A stretch of DNA of 64,000 bases from Roseitalea porphyridii (GCF_004331955.1 NZ_CP036532.1:1612001-1676000), one strand, 5' to 3'; shown: positions 44,497 through 53,709, counted from the first letter of the stretch. Made by a program: numbers and translations. Notes: generated from the letters alone by a model not told the origin.

Positions 44497-45096
44497 ATGA
44501 CCAAGGTGCTGGTGCTTTACTATTCGAGCTGGGGCCACATGGAAGCCATGGCGCAGTCGGCCGCCGAGGGCGCGCGTGCCGCCGGTGCGGACGTGACGAT
44601 CAAGCGGGTGCCCGAACTGGTGCCCGAGGATGTCGCCAAGGCGTCCGGCTACAAGCTGGATCAGGAAGCCGCGATCGCCGATCCGCTCGAACTGGCCGAC
44701 TACGACGCGATCATCGTCGGCGTTTCGACGCGCTACGGCATGATGGCTGCGCAGCTGAAGAACTTCTTCGACCAGACCGGTCCGCTCTGGGCCGAAGGCA
44801 AGCTGATCAACAAGGTCGCCTCGGTCATGTCCTCGACCGCGACCCAGCACGGCGGCGCCGAACTGGCGATCCTGACGACCCAGGCCGCCCTGCAGCACCA
44901 CGGCATGATCATCGTGCCGCTGTCCTATGCCTATCAGGGCCAGACCGGCAACGATGTCGTGCGCGGCGGCTCGCCCTACGGCATGACCACCACCTCCAAC
45001 TCCGACGGCTCGCGCATGCCCTCCGACCAGGAACTGGAAGGCGCCAGGTTCCAGGGCCAGCGGGTCGCGGAGATCGCCGCCAAGCTCGCCGGCTGA
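44497..45096 (+). CDS. wrbA: NAD(P)H:quinone oxidoreductase, WrbA type
   Basis: A 199-residue flavodoxin-fold quinone reductase performing two-electron quinone reduction, protective against oxidative cycling. FMN phosphate-binding loop [12 protein letters not shown] near the N-terminus, then [19 protein letters not shown] and the WrbA-specific stretch [22 protein letters not shown] precedes the ATG, and a clear terminator follows. It stands as a single transcription unit divergent from the cinA-like gene. Confidence 0.95.
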   Translation: MTKVLVLYYSSWGHMEAMAQSAAEGARAAGADVTIKRVPELVPEDVAKASGYKLDQEAAIADPLELADYDAIIVGVSTRYGMMAAQLKNFFDQTGPLWAEGKLINKVASVMSSTATQHGGAELAILTTQAALQHHGMIIVPLSYAYQGQTGNDVVRGGSPYGMTTTSNSDGSRMPSDQELEGARFQGQRVAEIAAKLAG

Positions 45097-45118
45097 TCCG
45101 GCCGCGTTCACCAAGTCG

Positions 45119-45151
45119 ACGGCCCGCCCGCGTGGCGGGCCGTGTGTTTTT
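45119..45151 (+). terminator. Rho-independent terminator of wrbA
   Basis: ACGGCCCGCC, CGCGT loop, GGCGGGCCGT: a 10-bp perfect stem, then GTGTTTTT. Confidence 0.85.
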
Positions 45152-45231
45152 CCGCCAGCCGATGGACTTTGAAGCACGGCTGGTGCATGGCACGGCGACC
45201 ATTCGCTTTGCCCTTCCCGAAGACCGCCGCC

Positions 45232-46026
45232 ATGTCGTCCCATCAGGACCGCCTCGACTTCGCCCTCGACCTTGCCCGTCAGGCCGGCCAGTTCGCGCTC
45301 GGCCACTTCCGGGCGATCGACACGCTCGCCATCGAGAGCAAGGGTCATCAGGATCTTGTCTCCAATGCCGACCGCGACACCGAAACGCTGGTGCGCGATG
45401 CCATCGCGGCCCGCTTTCCCGATGACGGCATTGTCGGTGAGGAGCACGGCCGCGTTCATGGCACGTCCGGTTTCGACTGGGTGATCGACCCGATCGACGG
45501 CACCGCCAACTTCGTGCGCGGCATCCCGCAATGGTGCGTCGCGCTCGCCTGCGCGCAGGATGGCGAGCCGGTCGTCGGCGTCATCTACGAGCCGGCCTCG
45601 GGCGAGATGTTTTCGGCCCTGCGCGGCGGCGGCGCCTTCGTCAACGGCAAGCCGATGCGCGCCAGCACGGCCGCTTCGCTCACCGAAGGCTCGGTCATGG
45701 TCGGTGTGTCCGGCCGCACCGATCCGAAGGTCGCCGTCGCTCTCGTCGAGGCGATCGTCAGCCAGGGCGGCATGTTCTTCCGCAACGCCTCGGGCGCGCT
45801 GGGGCTCGCCTATGCTGCGTCCGGCCGCCTGCTCGGCTATGTCGAGGAGCACATGAACTCCTGGGACTGTCTCGCCGGCCTGCTGATGGTCGAAGAGGCG
45901 GGCGGGGCAACCCTGCCGATCGATCCGGGCACCGCGCTCGACCATGGCACCCGCGTCGTTGCCGGCGGCGCGGCCATCTATCCGGCCCTTTCGGCGATCG
46001 CAGAGCACGCGTTCCCGCCACGCTGA
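45232..46026 (+). CDS. Inositol-monophosphatase family protein
   Basis: A 264-residue Mg2+-dependent sugar-phosphatase-family member. The metal-binding motifs are DGIVGEEHG (~residue 66) and WVIDPIDGTANFVRGIP (~84), and the C-terminal motif is EEHMNSWDCLAGLLMVEEAG. The substrate may be inositol phosphate, histidinol phosphate or PAP; the WVIDPIDGT form suits several. ATG 45232 (MSSHQDRLDFALDLARQAG) was chosen over the upstream open frame, which overlaps the wrbA terminator region. Confidence 0.88.
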   Translation: MSSHQDRLDFALDLARQAGQFALGHFRAIDTLAIESKGHQDLVSNADRDTETLVRDAIAARFPDDGIVGEEHGRVHGTSGFDWVIDPIDGTANFVRGIPQWCVALACAQDGEPVVGVIYEPASGEMFSALRGGGAFVNGKPMRASTAASLTEGSVMVGVSGRTDPKVAVALVEAIVSQGGMFFRNASGALGLAYAASGRLLGYVEEHMNSWDCLAGLLMVEEAGGATLPIDPGTALDHGTRVVAGGAAIYPALSAIAEHAFPPR

Positions 46027-46074
46027 CCGGCCGGCGTGGACACTGGCGCACGGCTTTCCTACACAGAAGCCGGA

Positions 46075-46161
46075 GCGGGCGTGATGGAACCGGTAGACAT
46101 ACCGGACTTAAAATCCGGAGGCCTTTGCGCCGTGCGGGTTCGAGTCCCGCCGCCCGCACCA
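46075..46161 (+). tRNA. tRNA-Leu (TAA)
   Basis: Acceptor GCGGGCG/CGCCCGC, anticodon loop CTTAAAA (anticodon TAA), a long variable arm (GGCCTTTGCGCC), T arm GGTTCGAGTCC, discriminator A, and an encoded CCA. Confidence 0.95.
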
Positions 46162-46242
46162 CTGCCATGAGACCGACTGCAGGCCGCAACGCAAACGGGC
46201 CGCGCGATGGCGGCCCGTCTGGAACGCTCCGTCGTGCACCGG

Positions 46243-46896
46243 TCAGCTCAGCGGCACGAGCTCGATTTCCACCCGGCGGTTCTGCGCCCGGCCGGCCTCG
46301 GTTGAATTGTCGGCGATCGGCCGGCTCTCGCCGAAGCCGCTGACGAGGAACCGCTGCGGGTTGACGCCGCGGCCTCCCAGATAGTTGGCGACCGACTGGG
46401 CGCGACGCTGCGAGAGCGCCTGGTTGTAGCTGTCATCGCCGGTCGAATCGGTGTGGCCGTAGACGTTGATCAGCGTCTGGTTGTAGCGCTGCAGCACCAG
46501 CGCGACCGAATCGAGGGTCGGGAAAAAGGCCGGCACCACCTGGTCCTGGTCGGTCGCAAACGTGATGTTGGACGGCATGTTGAGGATGATGTTGTTGCCC
46601 ACGCGCGTCACCGAAACGCCGGTGCCCTGAAGCTGTGCCCGCAGTTCGGCCTGCTGCCGGTCCATGTAGTTGCCGACCGCGCCGCCCGCGATGGCGCCGA
46701 TGCCCGCGCCGATCAGTGCGTTGCGGCGGTCGTCGCCGCCGGCGAGCAGACCAAGGCCCGCGCCCGCCGCCGCGCCGAGCGCCGCGCCACCTGCGGTGTT
46801 GGACACGCGCTGCTGGCCGGTGAACGGATCGGTGGTGGTGCACGCGGCGGTGAAGACGAGCACGCTCGCGAGCGCCGTCAATGTTTTGGCTTTCAT
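46243..46896 (-). CDS. OmpA-family lipoprotein with glycine-zipper domain
   Basis: A 217-residue lipoprotein: signal peptide MKAKTLTALASVLVFTAAC with a lipobox (TAAC), then a glycine-zipper segment (GGAALGAAAGAGLGLLAGG, then ALIGAGIGAIAGGAVGNYM), then an OmpA_C domain (INVYGHTDSTGDDSYNQALS, and FGESRPIADNSTEAGRAQNR). It would anchor peptidoglycan to the outer membrane and belongs to the YiaD-like group of OmpA lipoproteins. It is a single gene convergent with the tRNA-Leu unit. Confidence 0.9.
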   Translation of the reverse strand: MKAKTLTALASVLVFTAACTTTDPFTGQQRVSNTAGGAALGAAAGAGLGLLAGGDDRRNALIGAGIGAIAGGAVGNYMDRQQAELRAQLQGTGVSVTRVGNNIILNMPSNITFATDQDQVVPAFFPTLDSVALVLQRYNQTLINVYGHTDSTGDDSYNQALSQRRAQSVANYLGGRGVNPQRFLVSGFGESRPIADNSTEAGRAQNRRVEIELVPLS

Positions 46897-47032
46897 TCTG
46901 TTTCCCGTCCCTTGTCGATCATGGGGCTCCCTTCGCATCGCGCCTTGAGGCGAAAAAACGGCCAAAATGCGTTGCGTGAGACTACTGCAAGAAGGCGGCA
47001 ATGCCATAGGCCCGTGCCGTTAACGAATTCTG

Positions 47033-47866
47033 TCAGCGTGTCGCATCAAGATGTCTGCGCGCCAGATAGAGCGCCAGCACCGCCGCATTGGACACGTTCA
47101 GCGAGCGGATCGCGCCGGGCATGTCGAGCCGGGCCAGATCGGCGACCGTCGCGCGTGTCTTCTCGCGCAGCCCCTTGCCTTCGGCGCCGAGCACGATGGC
47201 GATGCGATCGCCGTCGAACGCCTGCTCGATCGGGTGCGGCCCTTCCGAATCGAGCCCGATCGTCTGGAAGCCACGATTGTTCAGTTCACCGAGGGCGTTG
47301 GCGAGATTGCGCACATGGATCAGCGGAAGGTGTTCGAGCGCGCCCGAGGCAGCCTTGGCGAGCACGCCCGATTCGGCCGGACTGTGGCGCGCCGTCGTGA
47401 TCAGCGCGTCCGCGGCCATGGCGACCGCCGAGCGCATCAGCGCGCCGACATTGTGCGGATCGGTGACCTGGTCGAGCACGACGACCAGCCGCGCCGCGCC
47501 GAGATCCTCGAGCGTCAGCGGGCTCAGCGCGTCCGCTTCGACCAGAACACCCTGATGGACCGCGTCGGCGCCGGTCAGCGCGTCGATCGCCGGCGGGCGC
47601 ACGATCTCGACCGGAAAAGGCAGGGCGGACGGGTCCGCGATCCCAAGGCGCGACAGCGCGTTCTCGGTCGCCAGCAGCCGGTGGATGGTCCGGCCCGGAT
47701 TGTCGAGCGCGGCGCGCACCGTATGAAGGCCGTAAAGGTGGACGCGGCCCTCGGGTGGTGCCGCCGGATCGATCGTCTCGCCCCGCGCGCGCTTCCGGTC
47801 GCGATGGTCGCGCCTGAGGCGCGCATAATGGGCGTCCTTGCGCCCTGGCTTGTCGTGCTGGCTCAT
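47033..47866 (-). CDS. rlmB: TrmH/RlmB-family RNA 2'-O-methyltransferase
   Basis: A 277-residue SPOUT methyltransferase, probably 23S rRNA Gm2251 methyltransferase (RlmB). It begins with a basic, disordered extension (PGRKDAHYARLRRDHRDRKR), then a substrate-binding domain (LYGLHTVRAALDNPGR), then the SPOUT knot: VVVLDQVTDPHNVGALMRSA, IVLGAEGKGLR, and DMPGAIRSLNVSNAAVLAL. Other TrmH members methylate tRNA; the substrate-binding half favours RlmB. It is divergent from the tRNA-Tyr/Gly pair. Confidence 0.9.
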   Translation of the reverse strand: MSQHDKPGRKDAHYARLRRDHRDRKRARGETIDPAAPPEGRVHLYGLHTVRAALDNPGRTIHRLLATENALSRLGIADPSALPFPVEIVRPPAIDALTGADAVHQGVLVEADALSPLTLEDLGAARLVVVLDQVTDPHNVGALMRSAVAMAADALITTARHSPAESGVLAKAASGALEHLPLIHVRNLANALGELNNRGFQTIGLDSEGPHPIEQAFDGDRIAIVLGAEGKGLREKTRATVADLARLDMPGAIRSLNVSNAAVLALYLARRHLDATR

Positions 47867-48035
47867 GCCGGCTCTATAGCGGTGCCGAAGCGCCATTGCG
47901 ACCGCAACGGTTGGCACGGCGGCTTTTCGCACCAATATCAAGTCTGGCGGCTCGGCGCGTGTTGACAGCGCTTTTGGCCCGCCTCATAAGACGCGCCGAT
48001 GCGGCCGGGCCGTATCGACCGGCACCCGCCGTCAT

Positions 48036-48120
48036 GGAGGAGTGTCCGAGTGGTTAAAGGAGACGGACTGTAAATCCGTTGGCTAAGCCTACGCTGGTTC
48101 GAATCCAGCCTCCTCCACCA
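48036..48120 (+). tRNA. tRNA-Tyr (GTA)
   Basis: Acceptor GGAGGAG/CTCCTCC, anticodon loop CTGTAAA (anticodon GTA), long variable arm (TGGCTAAGCCTACG), T arm GGTTCGAATCC, and an encoded CCA. Confidence 0.97.
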
Positions 48121-48156
48121 TCGGCGGGCCGGACGGGCAGGGCACAACCCTGCCAC

Positions 48157-48230
48157 GCGGGCATGGTGAAATGGTATCACACGAGCCTTCCAAGCTCTTG
48201 GTGCGGGTTCGATTCCCGCTGCCCGCTCCA
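48157..48230 (+). tRNA. tRNA-Gly (TCC)
   Basis: Acceptor GCGGGCA/TGCCCGC, anticodon loop CTTCCAA (anticodon TCC), T arm GGTTCGATTCC, discriminator T, and an encoded CCA; 36 nt after tRNA-Tyr, probably on the same transcript. Confidence 0.97.
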
Positions 48231-48260
48231 GCCTTCCGGCATCGTCTCTGACAGAACGCT

Positions 48261-48701
48261 TCAGTCGCCCAGCTTGCCGATCCGCGCCAGCGCGCGCTTG
48301 AGCACCGCCTGTTCCTCTGCGGAGAACGGCGCCATCAGGCGTGCGTCATAGTCGCGGGCCCGCGCGCTCAGATCGGCATAGGCGCGGCTGCCCGCGGGTG
48401 TCAGCGCCAGCATCTCCCGACGCCGGTCCGTCTCGACGCGCTCGCGCGTCAGGAACCGCTTCTTCTCGAGCGCGGCCACCGCGCGGCTGATCTTGGTCTT
48501 GTGCATCTTGGCGCGCGCGCCGATCTCGTTGGCGGTCATCGCGCCATAGCGGCCCAGATGGAACAGCACCCGCCATTCGGTGCGCAGCATGCCGTAGCGG
48601 CCCTTATAGTGATGCTGGAAATCGAGGCTCGCCTCCTCGGCCGCCTGGTTGAGCAGATAGGGCAGGAAGGCACGCAGATCGAAGTCGGGCTGGTCGGTCA
48701 T
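48261..48701 (-). CDS. MarR family transcriptional regulator
   Basis: A 146-residue winged-helix regulator: dimerisation helix PYLLNQAAEEASLDFQHHYK, HTH NEIGARAKMHKTKISRAVAA, wing KKRFLTRERVETDRRREMLA, and a C-terminal helix. MarR proteins typically repress divergent catabolic or efflux genes and release on binding an aromatic ligand. The divergent neighbour is hmgA, so it is the likely homogentisate-pathway repressor (HmgR-like in role). ATG 48701 was used; 48713 is an alternative start, and neither has a clear Shine-Dalgarno sequence. Confidence 0.9.
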   Translation of the reverse strand: MTDQPDFDLRAFLPYLLNQAAEEASLDFQHHYKGRYGMLRTEWRVLFHLGRYGAMTANEIGARAKMHKTKISRAVAALEKKRFLTRERVETDRRREMLALTPAGSRAYADLSARARDYDARLMAPFSAEEQAVLKRALARIGKLGD

Positions 48702-48722
48702 GAAACCGACCATGATGGTTGT

Positions 48723-48740
48723 TAGTTACAAATTCAACTA
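48723..48740. promoter_or_regulatory. Probable MarR operator between marR and hmgA
   Basis: TAGTTACAAATTCAACTA: TAGTT...AACTA half-sites of an 18-bp imperfect palindrome, AT-rich in a GC-rich region and centred between the divergent genes. Confidence 0.6.
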
Positions 48741-48776
48741 TTACCACCGGCCAAATTCGATGACAGGGAGGCGACC

Positions 48777-50144
48777 ATGAACCGCCAGACATCGACCCGG
48801 ACCATGCAGTCCGGCGCAACGCCCGTCGGCACGCACGAGGGCTACATGCCCGGTTTCGGCAACGATTTCGAGACCGAGGCGCTGCCCGGCGCGCTGCCGC
48901 AGGGCCAGAACTCGCCGCAGAAATGCAATTACGGCCTTTACGCCGAACAGCTTTCGGGCACCGCCTTCACCGCGCCGCGCGGGCAGAACGAGCGCACCTG
49001 GTGCTACCGCATCCGGCCCTCGGTCAAGCACACGACGCGCTTTGAAAAGATCGACCTGCCTTACTGGCGCTCGGCCCCGCATGTCGTCGATGACGTGATC
49101 TCGCTCGGCCAGTATCGCTGGGACCCGGTGCCGCTGCCGGACGATGGCGAGGCGCTGACCTGGCTGACCGGCATGCGCACGATGACGACGGCCGGCGACG
49201 TCAACACCCAGGTCGGCATGGCCAGCCACATCTATCTGATCAACATGTCGATGGAGGACGAGTATTTCTACTCGGCCGATTCGGAGCTGCTCGTCGTGCC
49301 GCAGGAGGGCCGGCTGCGCTTTTGCACCGAGCTTGGCGTGATCGACCTCGAGCCCAAGGAGATCGCCATCCTGCCGCGCGGGCTGGTCTACCGGGTCGAA
49401 CTGATCGAGGGACCGGCGCGGGGGTTCGTCTGCGAGAACTACGGCCAGAAGTTCGATCTGCCGAGCCGCGGGCCGATCGGCGCCAACTGCCTGGCCAATC
49501 CGCGCGATTTCAAGTGCCCTGTCGCCGCCTTCGAGGACCGCGAGGTGCCGTCCACGCTGGTGGTCAAGTGGTGTGGCCAGTTCCATCGCACCGAGATCGG
49601 CCATTCGCCGCTCGATGTCGTCGCCTGGCACGGCAACTATGCCGCCTACAAATATGATCTCAGGACCTATTCGCCGGTCGGCGCGATCCTGTTCGACCAT
49701 CCCGATCCGTCGATCTTCACCGTCCTGACCGCGCCGTCGGGCCAGCCGGGAACGGCGAACATCGACTTCGTCCTGTTCCGCGAGCGCTGGATGGTGGCCG
49801 AGCACACGTTCCGGCCGCCCTGGTACCACAAGAACATCATGAGCGAACTGATGGGCAACATCTACGGCATCTACGATGCCAAGCCGCAGGGCTTCGTGCC
49901 GGGCGGGGTGAGCCTGCACAACATGATGCTGCCGCACGGCCCCGACCGTGACGCGTTCGAGGGCGCCTCAAACGCGGAGCTGAAGGCCGAAAAGCTCGAC
50001 AACACGATGAGCTTCATGTTCGAGACGCGCTTTCCGCAGCATCTGACCGCCTTCGCCGCCAACGAGATGCCGCTGCAGGACGACTATATCGACTGCTGGT
50101 CGGACATCGAGAAGAAGTTCGACGGCACGCCGGGCGAGAAGTAG
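48777..50144 (+). CDS. hmgA: Homogentisate 1,2-dioxygenase
   Basis: The 455-residue Fe(II) enzyme opens the homogentisate ring to maleylacetoacetate, the committed step of tyrosine/phenylalanine degradation. The iron ligands are in [18 protein letters not shown] (H351, E357) and NMMLPHGPD (H387). [20 protein letters not shown] near the start is diagnostic. GGGAGG precedes the ATG. It leads an eight-gene operon that runs to maiA at 56717, divergent from the MarR gene. Confidence 0.97.
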   Translation: MNRQTSTRTMQSGATPVGTHEGYMPGFGNDFETEALPGALPQGQNSPQKCNYGLYAEQLSGTAFTAPRGQNERTWCYRIRPSVKHTTRFEKIDLPYWRSAPHVVDDVISLGQYRWDPVPLPDDGEALTWLTGMRTMTTAGDVNTQVGMASHIYLINMSMEDEYFYSADSELLVVPQEGRLRFCTELGVIDLEPKEIAILPRGLVYRVELIEGPARGFVCENYGQKFDLPSRGPIGANCLANPRDFKCPVAAFEDREVPSTLVVKWCGQFHRTEIGHSPLDVVAWHGNYAAYKYDLRTYSPVGAILFDHPDPSIFTVLTAPSGQPGTANIDFVLFRERWMVAEHTFRPPWYHKNIMSELMGNIYGIYDAKPQGFVPGGVSLHNMMLPHGPDRDAFEGASNAELKAEKLDNTMSFMFETRFPQHLTAFAANEMPLQDDYIDCWSDIEKKFDGTPGEK

Positions 50145-50156
50145 GCTAAACTCGCG

Positions 50157-50435
50157 ATGATCGATGTCGTCAAGGTATTGTGGGTGCAACCGGCCGGTGC
50201 TCGTCGGCTCCGCGTGCGCTTCTCGAATGGCCGCGAGGGCATATGCGATCTGTCGGAGATGATCGGCCGGGACACGCCGATGCTCGCGCCGCTGGCCGAT
50301 CCCGGCTTCTTTGCTCGCGCCTTCGTGCAGATGGGTACGATCGCCTGGCCGAACGGTTTCGACATCGACGCCATCGCACTGCACGACGAGATGCTGGACG
50401 CAGGCCGGCTTGAACCGGCGCTCGGCGGGACTTGA
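50157..50435 (+). CDS. DUF2442 domain-containing protein
   Basis: A 92-residue protein made almost entirely of a DUF2442 domain: VLWVQPAGARRLRVRFSNGR, CDLSEMIGRDTPMLAPLADP and GTIAWPNGFDIDAIALHDEM. The function of the family is unknown; it often lies beside DUF4160 proteins in toxin-antitoxin-like pairs. Here no partner is present and it sits 12 nt after hmgA, inside the catabolic operon. Confidence 0.85.
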   Translation: MIDVVKVLWVQPAGARRLRVRFSNGREGICDLSEMIGRDTPMLAPLADPGFFARAFVQMGTIAWPNGFDIDAIALHDEMLDAGRLEPALGGT

Positions 50436-50459
50436 GCTTTCAGGAAGAGTTGGGACACC

Positions 50460-51476
50460 ATGAAACTTGCCACCATCAAGGACGGCACGCGGGACGGACG
50501 CCTCGTCGTCGTCTCGGACGATCTGACGCAATGCTCGGACGTGGGCCATATCGCGCGCACGTTGCAGGCCGCACTCGACGATTGGGAGACGGTCGCGCCG
50601 CGGCTCGAACGGGTCGCCGAGGGCATTGCCGGCGGCTGGCAGCCGGTGCAGCGCTTTCACGAGCATGAATGCGAAAGCCCGCTGCCGCGCGCCTACCAGT
50701 GGGCGGACGGCTCGGCCTACGTCAATCACGTCGAACTCGTGCGCAAGGCGCGCGGCGCCGAAATGCCCGAGAGCTTCTGGCACGATCCGCTGATGTATCA
50801 GGGCGGCTCGGACGCCTTTCTCGGCCCGCGCGCGCCGATCCGCTTTCCGAAGAACGCCACCGAATGGGGCATCGACATGGAAGGCGAGGTGGCCGTGATC
50901 ACCGGTGACGTGCCGATGGGCGCATCGCGCGAGGAAGCGCTCGGCGCGATCCGCCTTGTCATGCTGGTCAACGATGTCAGCCTGCGCGGGCTGATCCCCG
51001 GCGAACTGGCCAAGGGCTTCGGCTTCTTCCAGTCCAAGCCGTCAAGCGCGTTCTCGCCGTGCGCGGTCACGCCGGACCAACTCGGTGACGCGTGGAAGGA
51101 CGGCAGGCTGCACCTGCCGCTCGACGTCGATCTGAACGGCAAGCCCTTCGGCCGGGCCGAGGCGGGCGAAGACATGGTGTTCGATTTCGGCACGCTGATC
51201 GCCCATGCCGCAAGGACGCGCGCGCTCACCGCCGGCACCATCATCGGCTCGGGCACGGTCTCCAACAAGGATCCTGACGGCTCGCCCGGCCGGCCCGTAT
51301 CCGACGGCGGCAGGGGCTATTCCTGCATCGCCGAGATCCGCATGATCGAGACGATCAACGAGGGTTCGCCCAAGACGCCCTTCATGGGCGATGGCGACAC
51401 GGTGCGCATCGCCATGAAGGACGCATCGGGCCATTCGATCTTCGGCGCGATCGACCAGACCGTGGAGCTTGGCTGA
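50460..51476 (+). CDS. fahA: Fumarylacetoacetate hydrolase family protein
   Basis: A 338-residue FAH-fold hydrolase that cleaves fumarylacetoacetate to fumarate and acetoacetate, the last step of homogentisate degradation. Metal-binding carboxylates lie in GIDMEGEVAVITG (~residue 140) and the later VNDVSLRG (~164); the C-terminal block is GSGTVSNKDPDGS. The N-terminal part (TIKDGTRDGRLVVVSDDLTQ, and YQWADGSAYVNHVELVRKAR) is the bacterial two-domain type. It may instead act on a related acylpyruvate, but its position beside hmgA and maiA favours FAH. Confidence 0.9.
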   Translation: MKLATIKDGTRDGRLVVVSDDLTQCSDVGHIARTLQAALDDWETVAPRLERVAEGIAGGWQPVQRFHEHECESPLPRAYQWADGSAYVNHVELVRKARGAEMPESFWHDPLMYQGGSDAFLGPRAPIRFPKNATEWGIDMEGEVAVITGDVPMGASREEALGAIRLVMLVNDVSLRGLIPGELAKGFGFFQSKPSSAFSPCAVTPDQLGDAWKDGRLHLPLDVDLNGKPFGRAEAGEDMVFDFGTLIAHAARTRALTAGTIIGSGTVSNKDPDGSPGRPVSDGGRGYSCIAEIRMIETINEGSPKTPFMGDGDTVRIAMKDASGHSIFGAIDQTVELG

Positions 51477-51478
51477 TC

Positions 51479-52732
51479 ATGGCCGGCGCGGGCGATACGC
51501 TGGTCAAGCAGGGCGAGGGTGCCGATGCGGCGGCCGCCTTCTCGCTGACCGCGCCGCCGGCCGGCTTCGTCGACGATCCGTTCCCCGTCTATCGCGCGCT
51601 GCGCGAGAACGCGCCGGTCAAGCCGATCGGCGACAATGCGTGGCTGCTCAGCCACCATGCGGACCTCGAACGCACCTACAAGGACACGACGCTCTTTTCG
51701 TCCGACAAGAAGGTCGAGTTCGCGCCCAAGTTCGGCGACGGCTATCTGTTCGAACACCACACCACCAGCCTGGTGTTCAATGATCCGCCGCTGCACACGC
51801 GCGTGCGGCGCATCCTTGCCGGCGCGCTCAATCCGCGCGCGGTCTCGGCGCTCGAGCCCGATGTGATCGCGCTGGTCGACCGTCTGCTCGACGCGATGGA
51901 ACAAAAGGGCGGCACGGTGGACCTGATCGAGGACTTCGCCGCCGCGATCCCGATCGAGGTGATCGGCAATCTGCTCGAGGTGCCGCATGACGAGCGCGGC
52001 CCGTTGCGCGACTGGTCGCTGGCGATCCTCGGCGCGCTCGAGCCGGCGCTGACCGAGGCGCAGTTCCGGCGCGGCGAGGAGGCCGTGCGCGATTTCCTCG
52101 CCTATCTGGAAACGCTGGTCGCGCGCCGTCGCGCCCGTCCCGGCGATCCGGACAGGGACATGCTGACGCGGCTGATCGCCGGCGAGCGCAACGGCGGCAA
52201 GCTCAGCGAAGCCGAACTGCTGCACAATTGCGTCTTCATCCTCAATGCCGGCCACGAGACGACGACCAACCTGATCGGCAACGCGCTCGAACTGCTCGAC
52301 CGGTTCGAGGACGAGCGCGCCCGGCTGATCGCCGACCCCGCGCTGATCGCCCCCGCCATCGAGGAGGTGCTGCGCTATGAGAGCCCCAATCAGCTCGGCA
52401 ACCGGCGCACCACCGCGCCCGTCGAGATCGGCGGCGTCGCCATGCCCGAGGGCAGCGGATTGACGCTGTGCATCGGCGCGGCGAATCGCGACCCGGCCGC
52501 CTTCGATGATCCCGAGCGGTTCGACATCGCGCGCAAGCCCAACCGGCATCTGGCGTTCGCCTCCGGCCCGCACCAGTGCACCGGCATGAACGTGGCGCGG
52601 CTGGAAGGCCGCATCGCCATCGCCCGTTTCCTCGCCCGGTTTCCGCACTACCGGCTTCACGGCGCTGCCACGCGCTCGCAACGCATCCGTTTTCGCGGCT
52701 TCACCGCCATTCCCGCACGACTTGAAGGGTAG
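51479..52732 (+). CDS. Cytochrome P450
   Basis: A 417-residue soluble bacterial P450 monooxygenase. I-helix LNAGHETTTN (~259), ExxR in EEVLRYES (~299), and the haem-thiolate loop FASGPHQCTGMNVARLEGRI with the ligand Cys367. The ATG is 2 nt after the fahA stop, so it is operon-borne. Ferredoxin and reductase partners are not in the window. In fungi, P450s hydroxylate phenylacetate to homogentisate precursors; a similar role here is possible but the substrate is unknown. Confidence 0.93.
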   Translation: MAGAGDTLVKQGEGADAAAAFSLTAPPAGFVDDPFPVYRALRENAPVKPIGDNAWLLSHHADLERTYKDTTLFSSDKKVEFAPKFGDGYLFEHHTTSLVFNDPPLHTRVRRILAGALNPRAVSALEPDVIALVDRLLDAMEQKGGTVDLIEDFAAAIPIEVIGNLLEVPHDERGPLRDWSLAILGALEPALTEAQFRRGEEAVRDFLAYLETLVARRRARPGDPDRDMLTRLIAGERNGGKLSEAELLHNCVFILNAGHETTTNLIGNALELLDRFEDERARLIADPALIAPAIEEVLRYESPNQLGNRRTTAPVEIGGVAMPEGSGLTLCIGAANRDPAAFDDPERFDIARKPNRHLAFASGPHQCTGMNVARLEGRIAIARFLARFPHYRLHGAATRSQRIRFRGFTAIPARLEG

Positions 52733-52735
52733 ACC

Positions 52736-53686
52736 ATGACCAAGCAATTCGCCTCCGCCGGCGACATGACCGAAAAGCAGATCTCGTTCTCCGAGATCGG
52801 CCGCGACCTGTGGGCCTTCACGGCCGAGGGCGACCCGAATTCAGGCGTCATCATCGGCGAGGACAGCGTCATGGTGATCGAGGCGCAGGCGACGCCGCAA
52901 CTCGCCCGCAAGGTGATCGAGCGGGTGCGCGCGGTCACCGACAAGCCGATCAGCCATCTGGTGCTGACGCATTATCACGCCGTGCGCGTGCTCGGCGCGT
53001 CGGCCTATCAGGCGCCGCAGGTCATCATGTCGGACACCGCCCGCGCCATGGTCGCCGAGCGCGGCGCCGAGGATTGGGCGAGCGAGTTCGAGCGTTTCCC
53101 GCGCCTGTTCGACGGCCATGACGAAATCCCCGGCCTGACATGGCCAACGACGACCTTTTCGGACCGGATGACGGTCTATCTGGGCAATCGCCGCGTCGAT
53201 CTGATGAAGCTCGGCCGCGCCCACACCGCCGGCGATGTCGTCGTCCACGTCCCCGACGAGAACGTCATGTTCACCGGCGACATCGTCGAATACCATTCGG
53301 CCTGCTATTGCGGCGACGGCCACTTCAACGACTGGCCGCAAACCCTTGAGAAGATTCGGAGCTTCGACCTCGCCGCCATCGCGCCGGGGCGGGGCGATGC
53401 CCTTGTCGGCGCCGAGATGGTCAATGCCGCGCTGACCAACACCGCCGACTTCGTGTGCTCCACCTACGATCCGGTCGCAAGGGTCGCCGCGCGCGGCGGT
53501 TCGCTCAAGCAAGCCTGGGACGCCTGCCGGGCGGTCTGCGATCCGAAGTTCGCCGACTACGCCATCTACGAGCACTGCCTGCCGTTCAACGTCGCGCGAG
53601 CCTATGACGAGGCGCAGGGCATCGACACGCCGCGCATCTGGACCGCCGCGCGCGACAAGGACATGTGGAACGCCCTTCAGGGCTGA
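52736..53686 (+). CDS. MBL-fold metallo-hydrolase with degenerate metal motif
   Basis: A 316-residue metallo-beta-lactamase-fold protein. The metal motif HxHxDH is replaced: VLTHYHAVRVLGASAY keeps His-x-His but has Val and Arg where Asp and His are expected. Further on, GRAHTAGDVVVHVP gives the third-site histidine and TGDIVEYHSA the bridging Asp. The fold is kept, but metal binding and activity may differ; a one-metal or non-hydrolytic role is possible. It lies 3 nt after the P450 gene. I recall the same HYHAVRV form in homologues near aromatic degradation genes, so it is probably a subfamily trait. Confidence 0.85.
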   Translation: MTKQFASAGDMTEKQISFSEIGRDLWAFTAEGDPNSGVIIGEDSVMVIEAQATPQLARKVIERVRAVTDKPISHLVLTHYHAVRVLGASAYQAPQVIMSDTARAMVAERGAEDWASEFERFPRLFDGHDEIPGLTWPTTTFSDRMTVYLGNRRVDLMKLGRAHTAGDVVVHVPDENVMFTGDIVEYHSACYCGDGHFNDWPQTLEKIRSFDLAAIAPGRGDALVGAEMVNAALTNTADFVCSTYDPVARVAARGGSLKQAWDACRAVCDPKFADYAIYEHCLPFNVARAYDEAQGIDTPRIWTAARDKDMWNALQG

Positions 53687-53709
53687 CGGGATCGGGGGAG
53701 GAGCCCGCC

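Noticed and set aside
48036-48260. Genomic-island attachment site at tRNA-Gly
   Set aside because: No integrase, no direct repeat of the tRNA 3' end and no composition change downstream were seen.
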